Virus record (IMG/VR): IMGVR_UViG_3300042375_000231
Location: 1 to 35,769 of that record
Strand: one strand, 5' to 3'
Length of the DNA stretch: 35,769 bases
Origin: a virus
This document shows, piece by piece, positions 10,267 through 20,300 of this stretch; the first letter of the stretch is position 1, and every line of letters starts with the position of its first letter. The notes beneath the pieces were generated by a model that did not search any database, was not told where the DNA came from, and saw only the letters and a program-made list of their open reading frames with translations. The translations under genes and the position numbers were made by a program.

Positions 10267-13200
10267 ATGAATGTAATCTGTGCAGCTAATCCTTGCCCAA
10301 TATTATTAAGTGCGTCCTGTGTATTCTACGAAGGACCTAACTTGATATGTACTGGTATAACTACTAATGAAACCCTTGAATCTGCATTAAAGAAAATTAA
10401 TGATAAACTATGTTCAGGTGCTGGTGCTGATGGATCTAGTGGTACTTCTGGTACTAGTGGAACGTCAGGCACATCAGGTACTAGTGGAACATCAGCCACT
10501 TCAGGCACCTCTGGTACCACAGGTACTAGTGGATCTGCAGGTACATCTGGTTCTTCTTCTACAAGTGGAACAGCTGGAACCAGTGGTAGTTCAGGAACTA
10601 GTGCTACATCAGGAAGCTCAGGAAGTTCTGCCACAAGTGGAACATCAGGAAGTACAGGTACCTCAGGAACATCCGCTACAAGTGGGACCTCTGGTACAGA
10701 TGGAACTTCTGGTACCACTGGATCTTCTGGTAGCTCAGGAACAACTGGAACCTCTGGTACCTCTGGTACTACAGGGACAAGCGGTACATCTGCTACAGCT
10801 GGAACTAGTGGAACGTCAGGATTACAAGGTGATAGATATAGAACAGTCTCTACAGATTGTTTTACATTAGGTAACTCAGGAACATTAGTTGTTGATACAG
10901 GATTGGCATACACTCCTGGACAATCTATTATTATTGCATATGATGCATTCAACTATCAAGAATGTATTGTTATAACATACAATCCTTTTACAGGAGATTT
11001 AACTTTTGCTAGCCCTACATTAGTAGTGGGTAGTGGAAATTATTGTATATGGGATATAAACTTAGATGGTAGTACAGGAGGAGATGGTTCTAATGGAACA
11101 TCTGGAACGTCTGGTACAACAGGAAGTTCTGGTACTACAGGTACCAGTGGAACAACTGGAACTAGTGGCACTAGTGGTACGTCAGGTAGTTCTGGATCAA
11201 CTGGAACCTCAGGTACAACAGGAACTAGCGGATCTAGTGGAAGTTCTGGAAGCTCTGGGACAGATGGAACATCTGGAACAAGTGGTACTGCTGGTACTTC
11301 AGGTTCATCTGGGTCCAGCGGAACTAGTGGATCAAGTGGCACTTCAGGGACTTCTGGTACTAGTGGAACAACAGGGACTTCTGGTACATCAGGTACTGAG
11401 GGTACATCTGGTACATCTGGTAGCTCTGGAACTGCAGGTACAACTGGAACATCAGGAACAAGCGGAACTGCTGGTACTAGTGGATCTAGTGGAATAAATG
11501 GAAGTTCAGGAGCTGCTATAGCTAACTGGTTTGCTAGTTATTCTGATAGTACAACACAGATTGTTACAGCAGCAAACACTCCTACAGTAATTACATACAA
11601 CACAACAGAAATAGCAAATGGTATTGTTCTAGACTTTGGTCAACAGATTAGATATCCATATGCTGGTATATACGAAATAGGTTATTCATTACAATTAGAG
11701 AAAACACAAGGTGGAAGTGCAATTGATGTAAGTATATTTTTAAGAAAAAATGGTACAGATATTATTCGTACTGATTCTATAGTTACTGAGCAATCTAACA
11801 ATTCAAAAAGTTTACCATTTGTATCTGTCATATTAGAACTACAAGCTAATGACTATTTAGAAATAGTATTTGCTTCTCCATCTGATCATGTACAAATTAC
11901 AGCTGTTCCTGCTTCAACAAGTCCTTATGCTCGTCCTGCTGCACCTTCTATTATTGTTGTAACAAAACAAATAGGTGTATCTGTAGGTAGTACATCAGGA
12001 ACCAGTGGAACTAGTGCTACATCTGGAACAACTGGTACATCAGGAACTTCTGCAACATCTGGTACAAGTGCTACTAGTGGAACCTCTGGAACAAGTGGTA
12101 CTACTGGCTCAAGTGGGTCTAGTGGTACATCAGGATCTGATGGAACAGGAGGTACCTCTGGTACATCTGGAACCTCAGCTACTAGTGGTAGCTCAGGAAC
12201 ATCAGGGAATGATGGTACAAATGGAACTAATGGATCTTCTGGAAGTAGTGGAACAAGTGGTACATCAGCTACAAGCGGTAGTTCTGGATCTTCTGCAACT
12301 AGTGGGACTAGTGGAACAAGTGGAAGTACAGGTACTTCTGGAACATCTGGTATAAATGGAACGTCAGGAACTACAGGAACCAGTGGATCTAGTGGTACTA
12401 ATGGATCAGCAGGTACTTCTGGTATTAATGGAACAAACGGAACATCAGGTACTTCAGCAACTAGCGGAACATCAGGAAGCTCAGCTACAAGTGGTACTAG
12501 TGGAACTAGTGCAACTAGTGGGTCTTCAGGATCTTCAGGTAGCTCTGCTACATCTGGTACATCAGGATATTCAGGAGATAAATACGCAACAACTTCTTCT
12601 ACATGTTATACTATTCAAGCACCTCCTGGTACAGGTACTATTACTGTTGGTACAGGACTTGCGTATACATTAGGACAAAGTATAATTATAACTTATTCAG
12701 GCGATCCTCTTATACATAATGAGGCTATCGTTACAGGATATAATCCAGCTACAGGTGTTTTAGATTTCCAAGTGACTGGTCAAACTGGTTCAGGATTCTA
12801 TTGCTCATGGTTTGTTAACCTTGATGGTGCAACAGGTGGTGATGGAAGTAATGGTACATCAGGAACCTCAGGTTCATCAGCTACCTCTGGTAGCAGTGGA
12901 ACAACAGGAACGTCAGGTACTACTGGTACCTCAGGTACAAGTGCTACATCTGGCTCATCAGGTACAACAGGTACTTCAGGAACGTCTGCTACTAGTGGAA
13001 CTAGCGGTTCTTCTGGAAGCTCAGGAATAAATGGTACTTCAGGTACTACTGGAACAAGTGGTACATCTGCTACTAATGGTACAGGTGGAACAAGTGGAAC
13101 AAGCGGAAGCTCTGGTTCATCTGCTACATCTGGAACTACAGGTACATCTGGCTCATCAGGGTCTGCTGGAACTAGTGGAACAAATGGTTCTGCTGGTACA

Positions 13201-16200
13201 TCAGGCACAAGTGGAATATCTGGTAGTTCAGGTACTACTGGTACGTCTGGAACCTCTGGTGTAAATGGTACAAATGGAACCTCAGGAACTGCTGGGTCTA
13301 GTGGAACCACTGGAACTTCAGGAACCACTGGAACTAGTGGAACTTCTGCTACAAGTGGTTCAAGTGGAACCTCTGCAACATCAGGTACCACAGGTACATC
13401 TGGTACAAGTGCTACAAATGGAACTGGAGGTACTTCAGGAACAAGCGGAGTAAATGGTACTAGTGGAACGTCAGGAATCAATGGTACAAATGGTACATCA
13501 GGAATAAATGGATCTTCTGGTACAAGTGGAACCACAGGAACTAGTGGAACCACAGGAACTAGTGGAACCACAGGAACTAGTGGTACTACAGGTACTTCGG
13601 GTACTAGTGGTACATCTGCAACTAGTGGCACCTCTGGTACTTCAGCTACATCAGGAACATCTGGTACATCTGGTATCAATGGTACAAGTGGGGTAAATGG
13701 AACTAGTGGTACTTCAGGAGTGAATGGTACTAGTGGTACCACAGGTAGTTCAGGAACAAGTGGTACTAGTGGTACATCAGTAACTGTAAGTGGAACAACT
13801 AATTATGTTGCTAAGTTTACATCAGCAACCACTATTGGTAACACAGGTGCTATGATATTTGACAATGGTACTAATGTTGGTATTGGAACAATAGCCCCAA
13901 GTGGAAAACTTGATGTTATTGGAAACCTATATACCAACGGTGAATTTAGAATAGGATCTATTTATGCAGGAACTGGAACTGGATTAATAAAATCATTAGC
14001 TGGAGTACTTTCTTTATTTACTTGGGGAGATTCAACAAATATACAGATTGGTGGTAATGATGTTATTTTTAAGCCAGAGGCTGGATCTGAAAGAATGCGT
14101 CTTACTTCAACAGGTAACTTGGGAATTGGGACATCAAGTCCTATATCAAAGCTACACACAACTGGAACAACCACTATTGGACCTGGGGTTTTTTCAACTT
14201 ATGGTACAATACAACTATTAACAGGCGGAACATCTCCAATAAATAATAGAATTACTTATAGTACAGATGGTACGGGCTGGAAGTTCGCTATTGGTAAAAA
14301 TCAATCAGGAACTGTAACAGATCAGTTTGTAATACAAGATAATGGTAATGTAGGTATTGGGACAAGTAGTCCGACTTCTTTATTAGAGATTGCTGGATCT
14401 GCACCAGTATTAACAATGAATAGAACTTCGGGTTCATTTACAAATACAATAGATTTTAAAGCGAGTGGAAATCCAGTAGGATCTATAATATCAAACTCAG
14501 CTACAGGTGAACAAAGATATAGTATTGGGCCTTCAGTTAGTTGGGGCGGTTATCATACATTTTATACTGATACTTCAGAACGTATGCGTATCACCTCAGC
14601 TGGTAATGTAGGTATTGGAACAAGCACTCCTGCTTATAAAGCAGACATATCAGGAAATTTAAGATTTACAACAGGGTATTTAAATTCTAATAATTGCTTT
14701 GAAAGAGTGTTTCCATCAGGAATTAATTTTCCAAATGGAACTGCTAACTTAGCAGCAGATGTAATACTTGGTAATGTATCATTTTGGGGATATATAGAAG
14801 TTGAAGTAACAGGTTATTATAGTGATCAAAGTTCAGTTGGTAAATTAACAAAACTTTTTGCTGTAGGTACAAATCCAGGTAACTTAATATATACAAACGA
14901 ATCAAGAGTTGTTGATTCTATGGGAACAGTTCCTGATAATGTTGCTATAGGTGATATGTCATGGGATGCTACCAATTCAAGATTTAGAATACCAATATCT
15001 CATATAGTATCAACTGGTAATTCATATACTGTTAAAGTTAGAATGCTTACTGAGCAGGCTGGGGCTAAGGCTGTATTTGATGCTATTTCTATAAGTAGTA
15101 ATTATACGCTAACAGCTTTAACAAAACAGTTCCCTTATTATAATAATAGATTAGGTATTGGAAATGTGAGTCCTGCAGTTAACCTTGATATTTATGGTAC
15201 AGGTACAGTTCAAGCTCGTATTCAGTCTGCAAGTGGTGGTGATATTAGATTTTCAGCAGACACATTCGGAAGAGTAGGTACATACAGTGCTTCTGACTTA
15301 GCGCTTCTTACCTCTGGAACTGAAAAAGTTCGTATCACAACAACAGGTAATGTAGGTATTGGAACGACTACTCCAAACGGTAGATTAGATGTTAGAGAAG
15401 CTAATAGAGTTTTTGATAATTACGGAAATTTAAATGTTTTTACTACAGATTCTGCAGCTACAAATATAGGTGGATCAATTGGATTAGGAGGAGTAAATTC
15501 TTCAGGAGGAACAAGCCCTTATCCATTTGCTAAAATTCAAGGGATAAAAGAAGGAAGTGCAAGTACTTATAATGGAGCTTTATTATTTGGAACTACTAAT
15601 ACCAGTTCAGCTATTACTGAAAAAATGCGTATCACATCAGCTGGATTTGTGGGTATAGGCATAACTGCTCCGCTAACAGAACTTCACGTAGCAGCAACAA
15701 CTGATACAGAAATTAGAGCTTCAGAAAATACTAATAACAATTATATATCATTATATCAACAAGCAGCAAACTCTTATTTAATAGCTGGAGGACCTTCTTC
15801 ATCACCTTTAATGATATATACTGGAGCATCTGAAAGAATGCGTATTACAGGTGCAGGATTAGTAGGTATTGGGACAAGTTCTCCTCAAAGTAAGTTGCAC
15901 ATTATAGGTGATGGAATCACTCTTGCAACAGCTGATGTCACTTTTGGATTTGGATCTATAAAAACAGTTGTTCCTGATGCTATAACTTATCCATATGAAG
16001 GAGACATGTTGTTCTCTAGTTTTAGATTTAGTGGCTCATATAGTATAGTTGAAAACTTACGTATTGTTGCACGTACTGGTAATGTAGGGATTGGAACAGC
16101 AAGCCCTTCACAGAAGCTGCACGTATCAGGAAGTGCTAGAATCACAGGAGCTGTATATGATTCGGCTAATTCACCAGGAACATCAGGACAAGTGTTATCA

Positions 16201-16731
16201 TCTACAGTTACAGGAACTGCTTGGGTTACTGGTGGAGGTGGTGGTGGAATTAGTGGTTCTGGAACAACAAACTACATACCTCAATTTACAGGAGCTACAT
16301 CTATAGGTAACTCTACAATTTATGCTAGTGGTTCAAATATAGGTATAAACACTACCTCCCCAGGAGCTGTTCTTGATGTGCAAGGAACCTTTAATGCATC
16401 TGATTCAGGAGCGGCATTAAATGTAAGTGGATCAACAGCGTACGCGGGTTATCAAGGTAATTATGATTATAGTTATGCTGGAGCATCATATTCTTCTATT
16501 AATAGCAATGATGGTCAAGCATTTATACAATCTTATTCAGCAGCTTATGCTAGATCACCAAAATTAGGTATACAAGCTTATAATAGTAATACAGGAGATC
16601 AAGATTTCTTAGTAGCAAAACATTTAATACAGAACTCATTTACACCTTTAGATTCATCTGTTCCTGCAAAATGGATTAGAATCTGGGATGAAGACACTGG
16701 AGCATTCTTTTTTATACCTATGTATCAATAA
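10267..16731 (+). CDS. Giant tail fibre with Gly-Thr-Ser triplet repeats
   Basis: 2154 residues. Residues 1-50 are an attachment module shared with the preceding gene. Four blocks of three-residue repeats (mostly GTS, also GTT, GSS and ATS, with no proline) span about 51-189, 268-415, 574-771 and 854-1171. They are separated by globular inserts: two related modules (about 190-267 and 772-853, both with TGLAYTxGQSIII and ending in LDG-x-TGGDGSNGTSG) and a jelly-roll-like domain at about 418-573. From about 1175 the protein holds some ten copies of a fibre motif close to GNVGIGTSSPxxxL, often preceded by ERMRIT. The C-terminus is a small domain ending in FFFIPMYQ. No S74 intramolecular chaperone triad is seen. 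It is almost certainly a long receptor-binding fibre. Its Ser/Thr content and the nearby TibC-like enzyme make it a prime candidate substrate for O-glycosylation. Confidence 0.85.
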   Translation: MNVICAANPCPILLSASCVFYEGPNLICTGITTNETLESALKKINDKLCSGAGADGSSGTSGTSGTSGTSGTSGTSATSGTSGTTGTSGSAGTSGSSSTSGTAGTSGSSGTSATSGSSGSSATSGTSGSTGTSGTSATSGTSGTDGTSGTTGSSGSSGTTGTSGTSGTTGTSGTSATAGTSGTSGLQGDRYRTVSTDCFTLGNSGTLVVDTGLAYTPGQSIIIAYDAFNYQECIVITYNPFTGDLTFASPTLVVGSGNYCIWDINLDGSTGGDGSNGTSGTSGTTGSSGTTGTSGTTGTSGTSGTSGSSGSTGTSGTTGTSGSSGSSGSSGTDGTSGTSGTAGTSGSSGSSGTSGSSGTSGTSGTSGTTGTSGTSGTEGTSGTSGSSGTAGTTGTSGTSGTAGTSGSSGINGSSGAAIANWFASYSDSTTQIVTAANTPTVITYNTTEIANGIVLDFGQQIRYPYAGIYEIGYSLQLEKTQGGSAIDVSIFLRKNGTDIIRTDSIVTEQSNNSKSLPFVSVILELQANDYLEIVFASPSDHVQITAVPASTSPYARPAAPSIIVVTKQIGVSVGSTSGTSGTSATSGTTGTSGTSATSGTSATSGTSGTSGTTGSSGSSGTSGSDGTGGTSGTSGTSATSGSSGTSGNDGTNGTNGSSGSSGTSGTSATSGSSGSSATSGTSGTSGSTGTSGTSGINGTSGTTGTSGSSGTNGSAGTSGINGTNGTSGTSATSGTSGSSATSGTSGTSATSGSSGSSGSSATSGTSGYSGDKYATTSSTCYTIQAPPGTGTITVGTGLAYTLGQSIIITYSGDPLIHNEAIVTGYNPATGVLDFQVTGQTGSGFYCSWFVNLDGATGGDGSNGTSGTSGSSATSGSSGTTGTSGTTGTSGTSATSGSSGTTGTSGTSATSGTSGSSGSSGINGTSGTTGTSGTSATNGTGGTSGTSGSSGSSATSGTTGTSGSSGSAGTSGTNGSAGTSGTSGISGSSGTTGTSGTSGVNGTNGTSGTAGSSGTTGTSGTTGTSGTSATSGSSGTSATSGTTGTSGTSATNGTGGTSGTSGVNGTSGTSGINGTNGTSGINGSSGTSGTTGTSGTTGTSGTTGTSGTTGTSGTSGTSATSGTSGTSATSGTSGTSGINGTSGVNGTSGTSGVNGTSGTTGSSGTSGTSGTSVTVSGTTNYVAKFTSATTIGNTGAMIFDNGTNVGIGTIAPSGKLDVIGNLYTNGEFRIGSIYAGTGTGLIKSLAGVLSLFTWGDSTNIQIGGNDVIFKPEAGSERMRLTSTGNLGIGTSSPISKLHTTGTTTIGPGVFSTYGTIQLLTGGTSPINNRITYSTDGTGWKFAIGKNQSGTVTDQFVIQDNGNVGIGTSSPTSLLEIAGSAPVLTMNRTSGSFTNTIDFKASGNPVGSIISNSATGEQRYSIGPSVSWGGYHTFYTDTSERMRITSAGNVGIGTSTPAYKADISGNLRFTTGYLNSNNCFERVFPSGINFPNGTANLAADVILGNVSFWGYIEVEVTGYYSDQSSVGKLTKLFAVGTNPGNLIYTNESRVVDSMGTVPDNVAIGDMSWDATNSRFRIPISHIVSTGNSYTVKVRMLTEQAGAKAVFDAISISSNYTLTALTKQFPYYNNRLGIGNVSPAVNLDIYGTGTVQARIQSASGGDIRFSADTFGRVGTYSASDLALLTSGTEKVRITTTGNVGIGTTTPNGRLDVREANRVFDNYGNLNVFTTDSAATNIGGSIGLGGVNSSGGTSPYPFAKIQGIKEGSASTYNGALLFGTTNTSSAITEKMRITSAGFVGIGITAPLTELHVAATTDTEIRASENTNNNYISLYQQAANSYLIAGGPSSSPLMIYTGASERMRITGAGLVGIGTSSPQSKLHIIGDGITLATADVTFGFGSIKTVVPDAITYPYEGDMLFSSFRFSGSYSIVENLRIVARTGNVGIGTASPSQKLHVSGSARITGAVYDSANSPGTSGQVLSSTVTGTAWVTGGGGGGISGSGTTNYIPQFTGATSIGNSTIYASGSNIGINTTSPGAVLDVQGTFNASDSGAALNVSGSTAYAGYQGNYDYSYAGASYSSINSNDGQAFIQSYSAAYARSPKLGIQAYNSNTGDQDFLVAKHLIQNSFTPLDSSVPAKWIRIWDEDTGAFFFIPMYQ
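10417..10833 (+). repeat. Fibre GTS triplet-repeat block 1
   Basis: Nine-base repeats encode Gly/Ala-Thr/Ser-Ser/Thr triplets (fibre residues 51-189). Codons for the same residue vary constantly (GGT/GGA, ACA/ACT/ACC, TCA/TCT/AGT/AGC), so the protein repeat is far more regular than the DNA. About five triplets have Ala and one has Ser in the Gly position. Confidence 0.9.
11068..11511 (+). repeat. Fibre GTS triplet-repeat block 2
   Basis: Triplet repeats encoding fibre residues 268-415, entered through GGDGSNGTSG and left through GINGSSG. Same composition as block 1, but with Gly in nearly every first position and more Ser-Ser triplets. Confidence 0.9.
11986..12579 (+). repeat. Fibre GTS triplet-repeat block 3
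   Basis: Triplet repeats encoding fibre residues 574-771, with many ATS triplets and occasional GND, GIN or GTN triplets. The block ends in GYSGDKY, which leads into the second copy of the small globular module; block 1 ends the same way in GLQGDRY before the first copy. Confidence 0.9.
12826..13779 (+). repeat. Fibre GTS triplet-repeat block 4 (longest)
   Basis: Triplet repeats encoding fibre residues 854-1171, entered through GGDGSNGTSG as in block 2. GIN and GVN triplets recur towards the end. The block includes an exact three-fold tandem repeat of an 18-base unit at 13528-13581. Confidence 0.9.
13528..13581 (+). repeat. Exact 3 x 18-bp tandem repeat inside fibre block 4
   Basis: The unit ggaaccacaggaactagt occurs three times without a mismatch (13528-13545, 13546-13563, 13564-13581), encoding GTTGTS three times. 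Elsewhere in the block synonymous codons differ from copy to copy, so this looks like a recent slippage or unequal-recombination event. It changes length by six residues per unit without breaking the frame. Confidence 0.9.
13858..16390 (+). repeat. VGIGT-type fibre repeats (about ten copies)
   Basis: About ten degenerate copies of a motif near N-V-G-I-G-T-x-[ST]-P-x-x-x-L-x-[VI] are spaced unevenly through the C-terminal half of the fibre. At least five are preceded by [SE]-[EK]-[KR]-[MV]-R-[IL]-T. Such repeats are common in long phage fibres and large adhesins and probably form repeated beta-structured shaft segments. Confidence 0.8.
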
Positions 16732-16747
16732 CTAAACAAAAATAAAA

Positions 16748-17119
16748 ATGAAATCATTAATTACTTACAATTGGAATTGTAAAACGGTGGATGTATATCC
16801 AACAGAAGGAGAATACACAGACGTAGTGTACAACGTACACTGGATAGTAACAGGATCAGATGAATCTGTTCCACCAGTACAAGGAAGTGTATATGGTACA
16901 CAAACTTTAAACACAAGTGACATTACAAATTTTATACCTGTTGAGGATCTTACAAATGAAGAAGTTGTAGCTTGGACACAATCAGCAATGGGTGAAGAAA
17001 GAGTAGTGGAAATAGAAGCTAATATTGCAGATCAAATTTTTCTTATATTAAATCCTACATCTATAACATTAACAATTGGTACAACACCTACACCAGTTAT
17101 ACCTACTATTAAAAATTAA
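16748..17119 (+). CDS. Small phage protein next to fibre, DUF7936-like
   Basis: 123 residues, starting 16 nt after the fibre stop. The sequence YNWNCKTVDVYP, then DVVYNVHWIVTG, LTNEEVVAWTQSAMGEE and a final NPTSITLTIG match a small family that I recall as recurrent beside fibre genes in many phages (DUF7936, from memory). No catalytic motif or signal peptide is visible; the fold is probably mostly beta at the start with a helix before the end. Position suggests a fibre-associated or assembly protein. The family call is from memory and the function is unknown. Confidence 0.55.
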   Translation: MKSLITYNWNCKTVDVYPTEGEYTDVVYNVHWIVTGSDESVPPVQGSVYGTQTLNTSDITNFIPVEDLTNEEVVAWTQSAMGEERVVEIEANIADQIFLILNPTSITLTIGTTPTPVIPTIKN

Positions 17120-17127
17120 AAAATCAG

Positions 17128-17158
17128 TTGTATTTTTATAGAATAATTTATATATTTG
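17128..17158 (+). promoter_or_regulatory. Bacteroidota-type promoter, TTG-N20-TAnnTTTG
   Basis: TTG at 17128-17130 and TATATTTG at 17151-17158 are separated by 20 nt, a very good match to the known Bacteroidota primary-sigma consensus. It lies 17 nt before the ATG of the 55-aa gene and after the stop of the previous gene, in a clearly non-coding AT-rich gap. Confidence 0.65.
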
Positions 17159-17175
17159 TAAAAAATATATAACTT

Positions 17176-17343
17176 ATGAAAAATTCAGAAGCAATTAAAA
17201 TTTTAATGCAAGTAGCTATTGCTGCTCAAGCTAAAGGTGTCTTAAATTTAGATGAGGCTGTTCTTGTTAAAGAGTCTATTGATTCTTTAAAAGATCTTGT
17301 TGAAAAATTAGAAAAAGAAGAAAAAGAAGAAGCTCCTATTTAA
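17176..17343 (+). CDS. Small acidic helical phage protein, 55 aa
   Basis: ATG at 17176, stop at 17341-17343. The protein starts MKNSEAIKILMQVAIAAQAK and ends in a Glu/Lys-rich helix (EKEEKEEAPI). It looks fully helical, with a hydrophobic first helix and a charged second one. It has its own promoter and a terminator whose stem overlaps its last codons, so it is a single-gene unit. Its 3' end overlaps the 3' end of the convergent glycosyltransferase gene by 8 nt. I recall similar small proteins in other phages but know no function. Confidence 0.6.
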   Translation: MKNSEAIKILMQVAIAAQAKGVLNLDEAVLVKESIDSLKDLVEKLEKEEKEEAPI

Positions 17344-17354
17344 GGAGCTTTTTT
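17331..17354. terminator. Bidirectional intrinsic terminator
   Basis: AGCTCCT (17331-17337) and AGGAGCT (17343-17349) form a perfect 7-bp stem with a 5-nt loop, followed on the plus strand by a T run to 17354. On the minus strand the hairpin is followed by a TTCTTCTTTTTC tract, so it can also stop transcription from the glycosyltransferase gene. Both stop codons lie inside the hairpin. Confidence 0.8.
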
Positions 17355-20300
17355 ATTTGTTCTATTACCATGTTTGGTGTTATACTTTTCTGACATTCAA
17401 ATTGCCTCTCTGTTCCTTTAAATACAGGACACCAATCCCAATCTCCTTTATCAAATGTATATTGTGGATCATTCCAACATCCATGGCACACATTTGTATT
17501 CACTGGCCTATGGCATTCAAACTCATGATTGGCATCAGTGAAGTTAGCAATCATAATCACTGGTACATCTAATGCCCAAGCTAACCAGCTTAGTCCACTA
17601 GATAGTCCTATAAAGAATCTACTATTGTATATAGTAGTCATAGTGTTAGTCATTGAGTTGTCAAGTAATCCTTGACAGTTGTCAAATGGATTCTTTTCTA
17701 ATGATGTATTTATCACTTTGTATCCTTCTCCATGTAAGTAGTTAATTACCTCTTGCCAAGCTTCTCTGGTCCAGAACTTACATCCTGCAGTGGAATTAGT
17801 AGCTATTGCAACTTGCTTTAATGTAAGACACACTCTACTGTTTACAATTCTTGGTTTAACTTCTTCATAAGGAAGACCTAGAATGTTTGTAGCTGTCTGC
17901 TGAAGAGGAATAGTATTTGGTAGTTCTGGTTCTCTGTTTACATTATAAAACCAACCAATCTTATACATAGCATATATATTAGTTACATTGGTTCCTGGAT
18001 CAACAAACTCAAGCTCTGGATATGCAGATTCAAATAAGAAGTTCTTGAATGTACTTACAATCACATCACAGCGATGCTTCACTTTGAAGTCTAATACATA
18101 TGGCATCCAAGCTATTGTATCTCCTAAAGAAGAGCTCTCAAAAGCGATGTACACTCTCTTACCTTCTAGATCTAGAAGTTTATCATACACCTTTTCTCCA
18201 TCTTTATACACAACAGTTCTCCACTGTGTGTAATACTCTCTAGCAAGTTTTATCCAGTGGTTACATTTGATAGCATCAGAATGAACTAATTGTTCACCAT
18301 CATAAAACTCTACACGAAAGTCACTAGTAGATGTACCAGTTATTTCTAAGAATGGTTGGCCTACAAAGTGCTGTATGATATTATAATCATTTACAATGTT
18401 TTTGTGTGGAATAACAGACATTGCATGCTTATACAAGTTTAAGTTATTCTTAGCAAAGAATATAGATGGATTATCAATTGGTATAGGATAATTTACAGGA
18501 GTTGCTAATATACTTGTTATCTGTGGTACTATCATAATAGGATTTAGATTAGTTATATACTTAGTGAACATGTCTTTATATTGAGGAAGGTTTCTAGCTA
18601 GTATAGGTTTACCATAGCTGATAGCTTCTCTTAACACTAGCGGATTACATTCCCATGTAGAGTTAAACATAAACAAGTCTGCAGCTTTCATAAATACATC
18701 TGCATCATTTCTCTCTCCCCATATAGTAACATTCTCAGGAACATCTTTCATTAGTGGTTCCCAATAGTCTTTGAAGTTTCCAGCTTGGTTACCTACAAAG
18801 TGGAAATGTACATCTGGCATCTGTCTAGCTACTTCTAGTCCTTCTCCCTGGTTCTTTCCTCTAGTCCAAAGTCCTATGTTTACAACATGCTTCTTTGATC
18901 TATCCATTCCAAGTGCTATCTGTCCACCAACTTTCTGAATATCATTTATAGGATTATAATCTATAGGATACTCAACTACTTGTTTATATCCATCAAGGTT
19001 AGCAAATGTATCTAAATGATAAGAACTACAGAATGCATAAGCATCTGGTGTAAACATCTTAGTTTCTGGTACAAAAGATACATCATGACAAGTTTCAATG
19101 ATACGATATGATCTGTTATGATTGTATAATGATACGATCATCTCTCTATCAAGTCTCTCAGACATTTCATCTATATGGATAACATCAGGTTTAAAATGAT
19201 CTATAATTGTAAACAGTTCCATCTTATCTTCATATAATGTATGTACAGGTACAATGTCCATGATCTGATCTCTCTGTACAACAAAGTCTAAACTATGGCA
19301 TTGATATTCTACAACAAAGATTTCTACGTCTGTATAATCCTTCAATGTCTCTATCCTTTTAAGAAGAAACTGAGGCATACCGCCTGTTGACAGGTGAGGA
19401 GCAAGAAACATTATTCTCAAACGTTTAGACATTTTAGATATCATTTTAGACATTATAACAGGATGTTTCTCTCCATGTAAGAACAATAGATCTTGTTCAG
19501 TCTCTGGTAACTTAAACCAAGACTCTACATGTTTACCCCAATTATCTTCATTATATATCCTATCTAACTTATCATAGCTAGCATTAGTGTATATATAAGG
19601 AAGACCCTTTAAGCATTTATATTTCCATAGAAGAACATTAACTATTGTCTCTTCGTGATAGGGAGCATAGTATTGAGGATTCTTTAACACCTCTGGGTGA
19701 TTACACATCCAGCTCCACTCATCTAAGAATGGTATAGTGTTTTGACCAGCTACAAAGTAACCAGTTTGTCTGTATCTATTTCTTATGTATTGATTTACAC
19801 CAAACAACTCACATGCTGGATGTTCTAATGTTGTAGAAAGATCTTGTACACTCTCAGCTCCTCCTCTACCATTATTGTGTAAGTAATCATAAATACCTTC
19901 AGTAAAATATGGATACTTAGAATCTTTAGGATAGTAGTTGAATATTCTATCTACATACTTAGTAGCTATAGAATCAGAATCTACATAACAAATAGTCTTT
20001 GCAAATCTTTCAAGAGCATCTTTAACTATAAGAGGTCTTTGGATCAATAACTTATATACATCACTCTTGTTTCTATCTATGTAAGTTCCTTTGGGTAAGT
20101 CTTCAATATCACACTTCCACCATACAGTGTATGCACCAGGCACTTCTCTATAATCATCTAGCATATACACTAGCACAGGAATATCACTCACCTTATTAAG
20201 ACTCTTTACAGCCATACATACAACATCATAATAAGATGCAGTTGCATATAATACGTACATTTTTTCCTCTTTTATATGTGTGTACGTATAATACCCATAG

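Noticed and set aside
10326-13742. Long antisense and alternate-frame ORFs across the fibre repeats (Val-Pro-rich or Gln-Val-Leu-rich)
   Set aside because: They are frame shadows of the GTS codons: the repeat has no stop codons in other frames, and the products are pure low-complexity translations of the same triplets.
10417-13779. CRISPR-like spaced repeats
   Set aside because: The periodicity is 9 bp, in frame with a protein repeat, and there are no unique spacers of constant length.
15900-16731. S74 endosialidase-type chaperone at the fibre C-terminus
   Set aside because: The VGIGT repeats often precede such a domain, but the end here lacks the Ser-Asp catalytic context and the usual helical tail.
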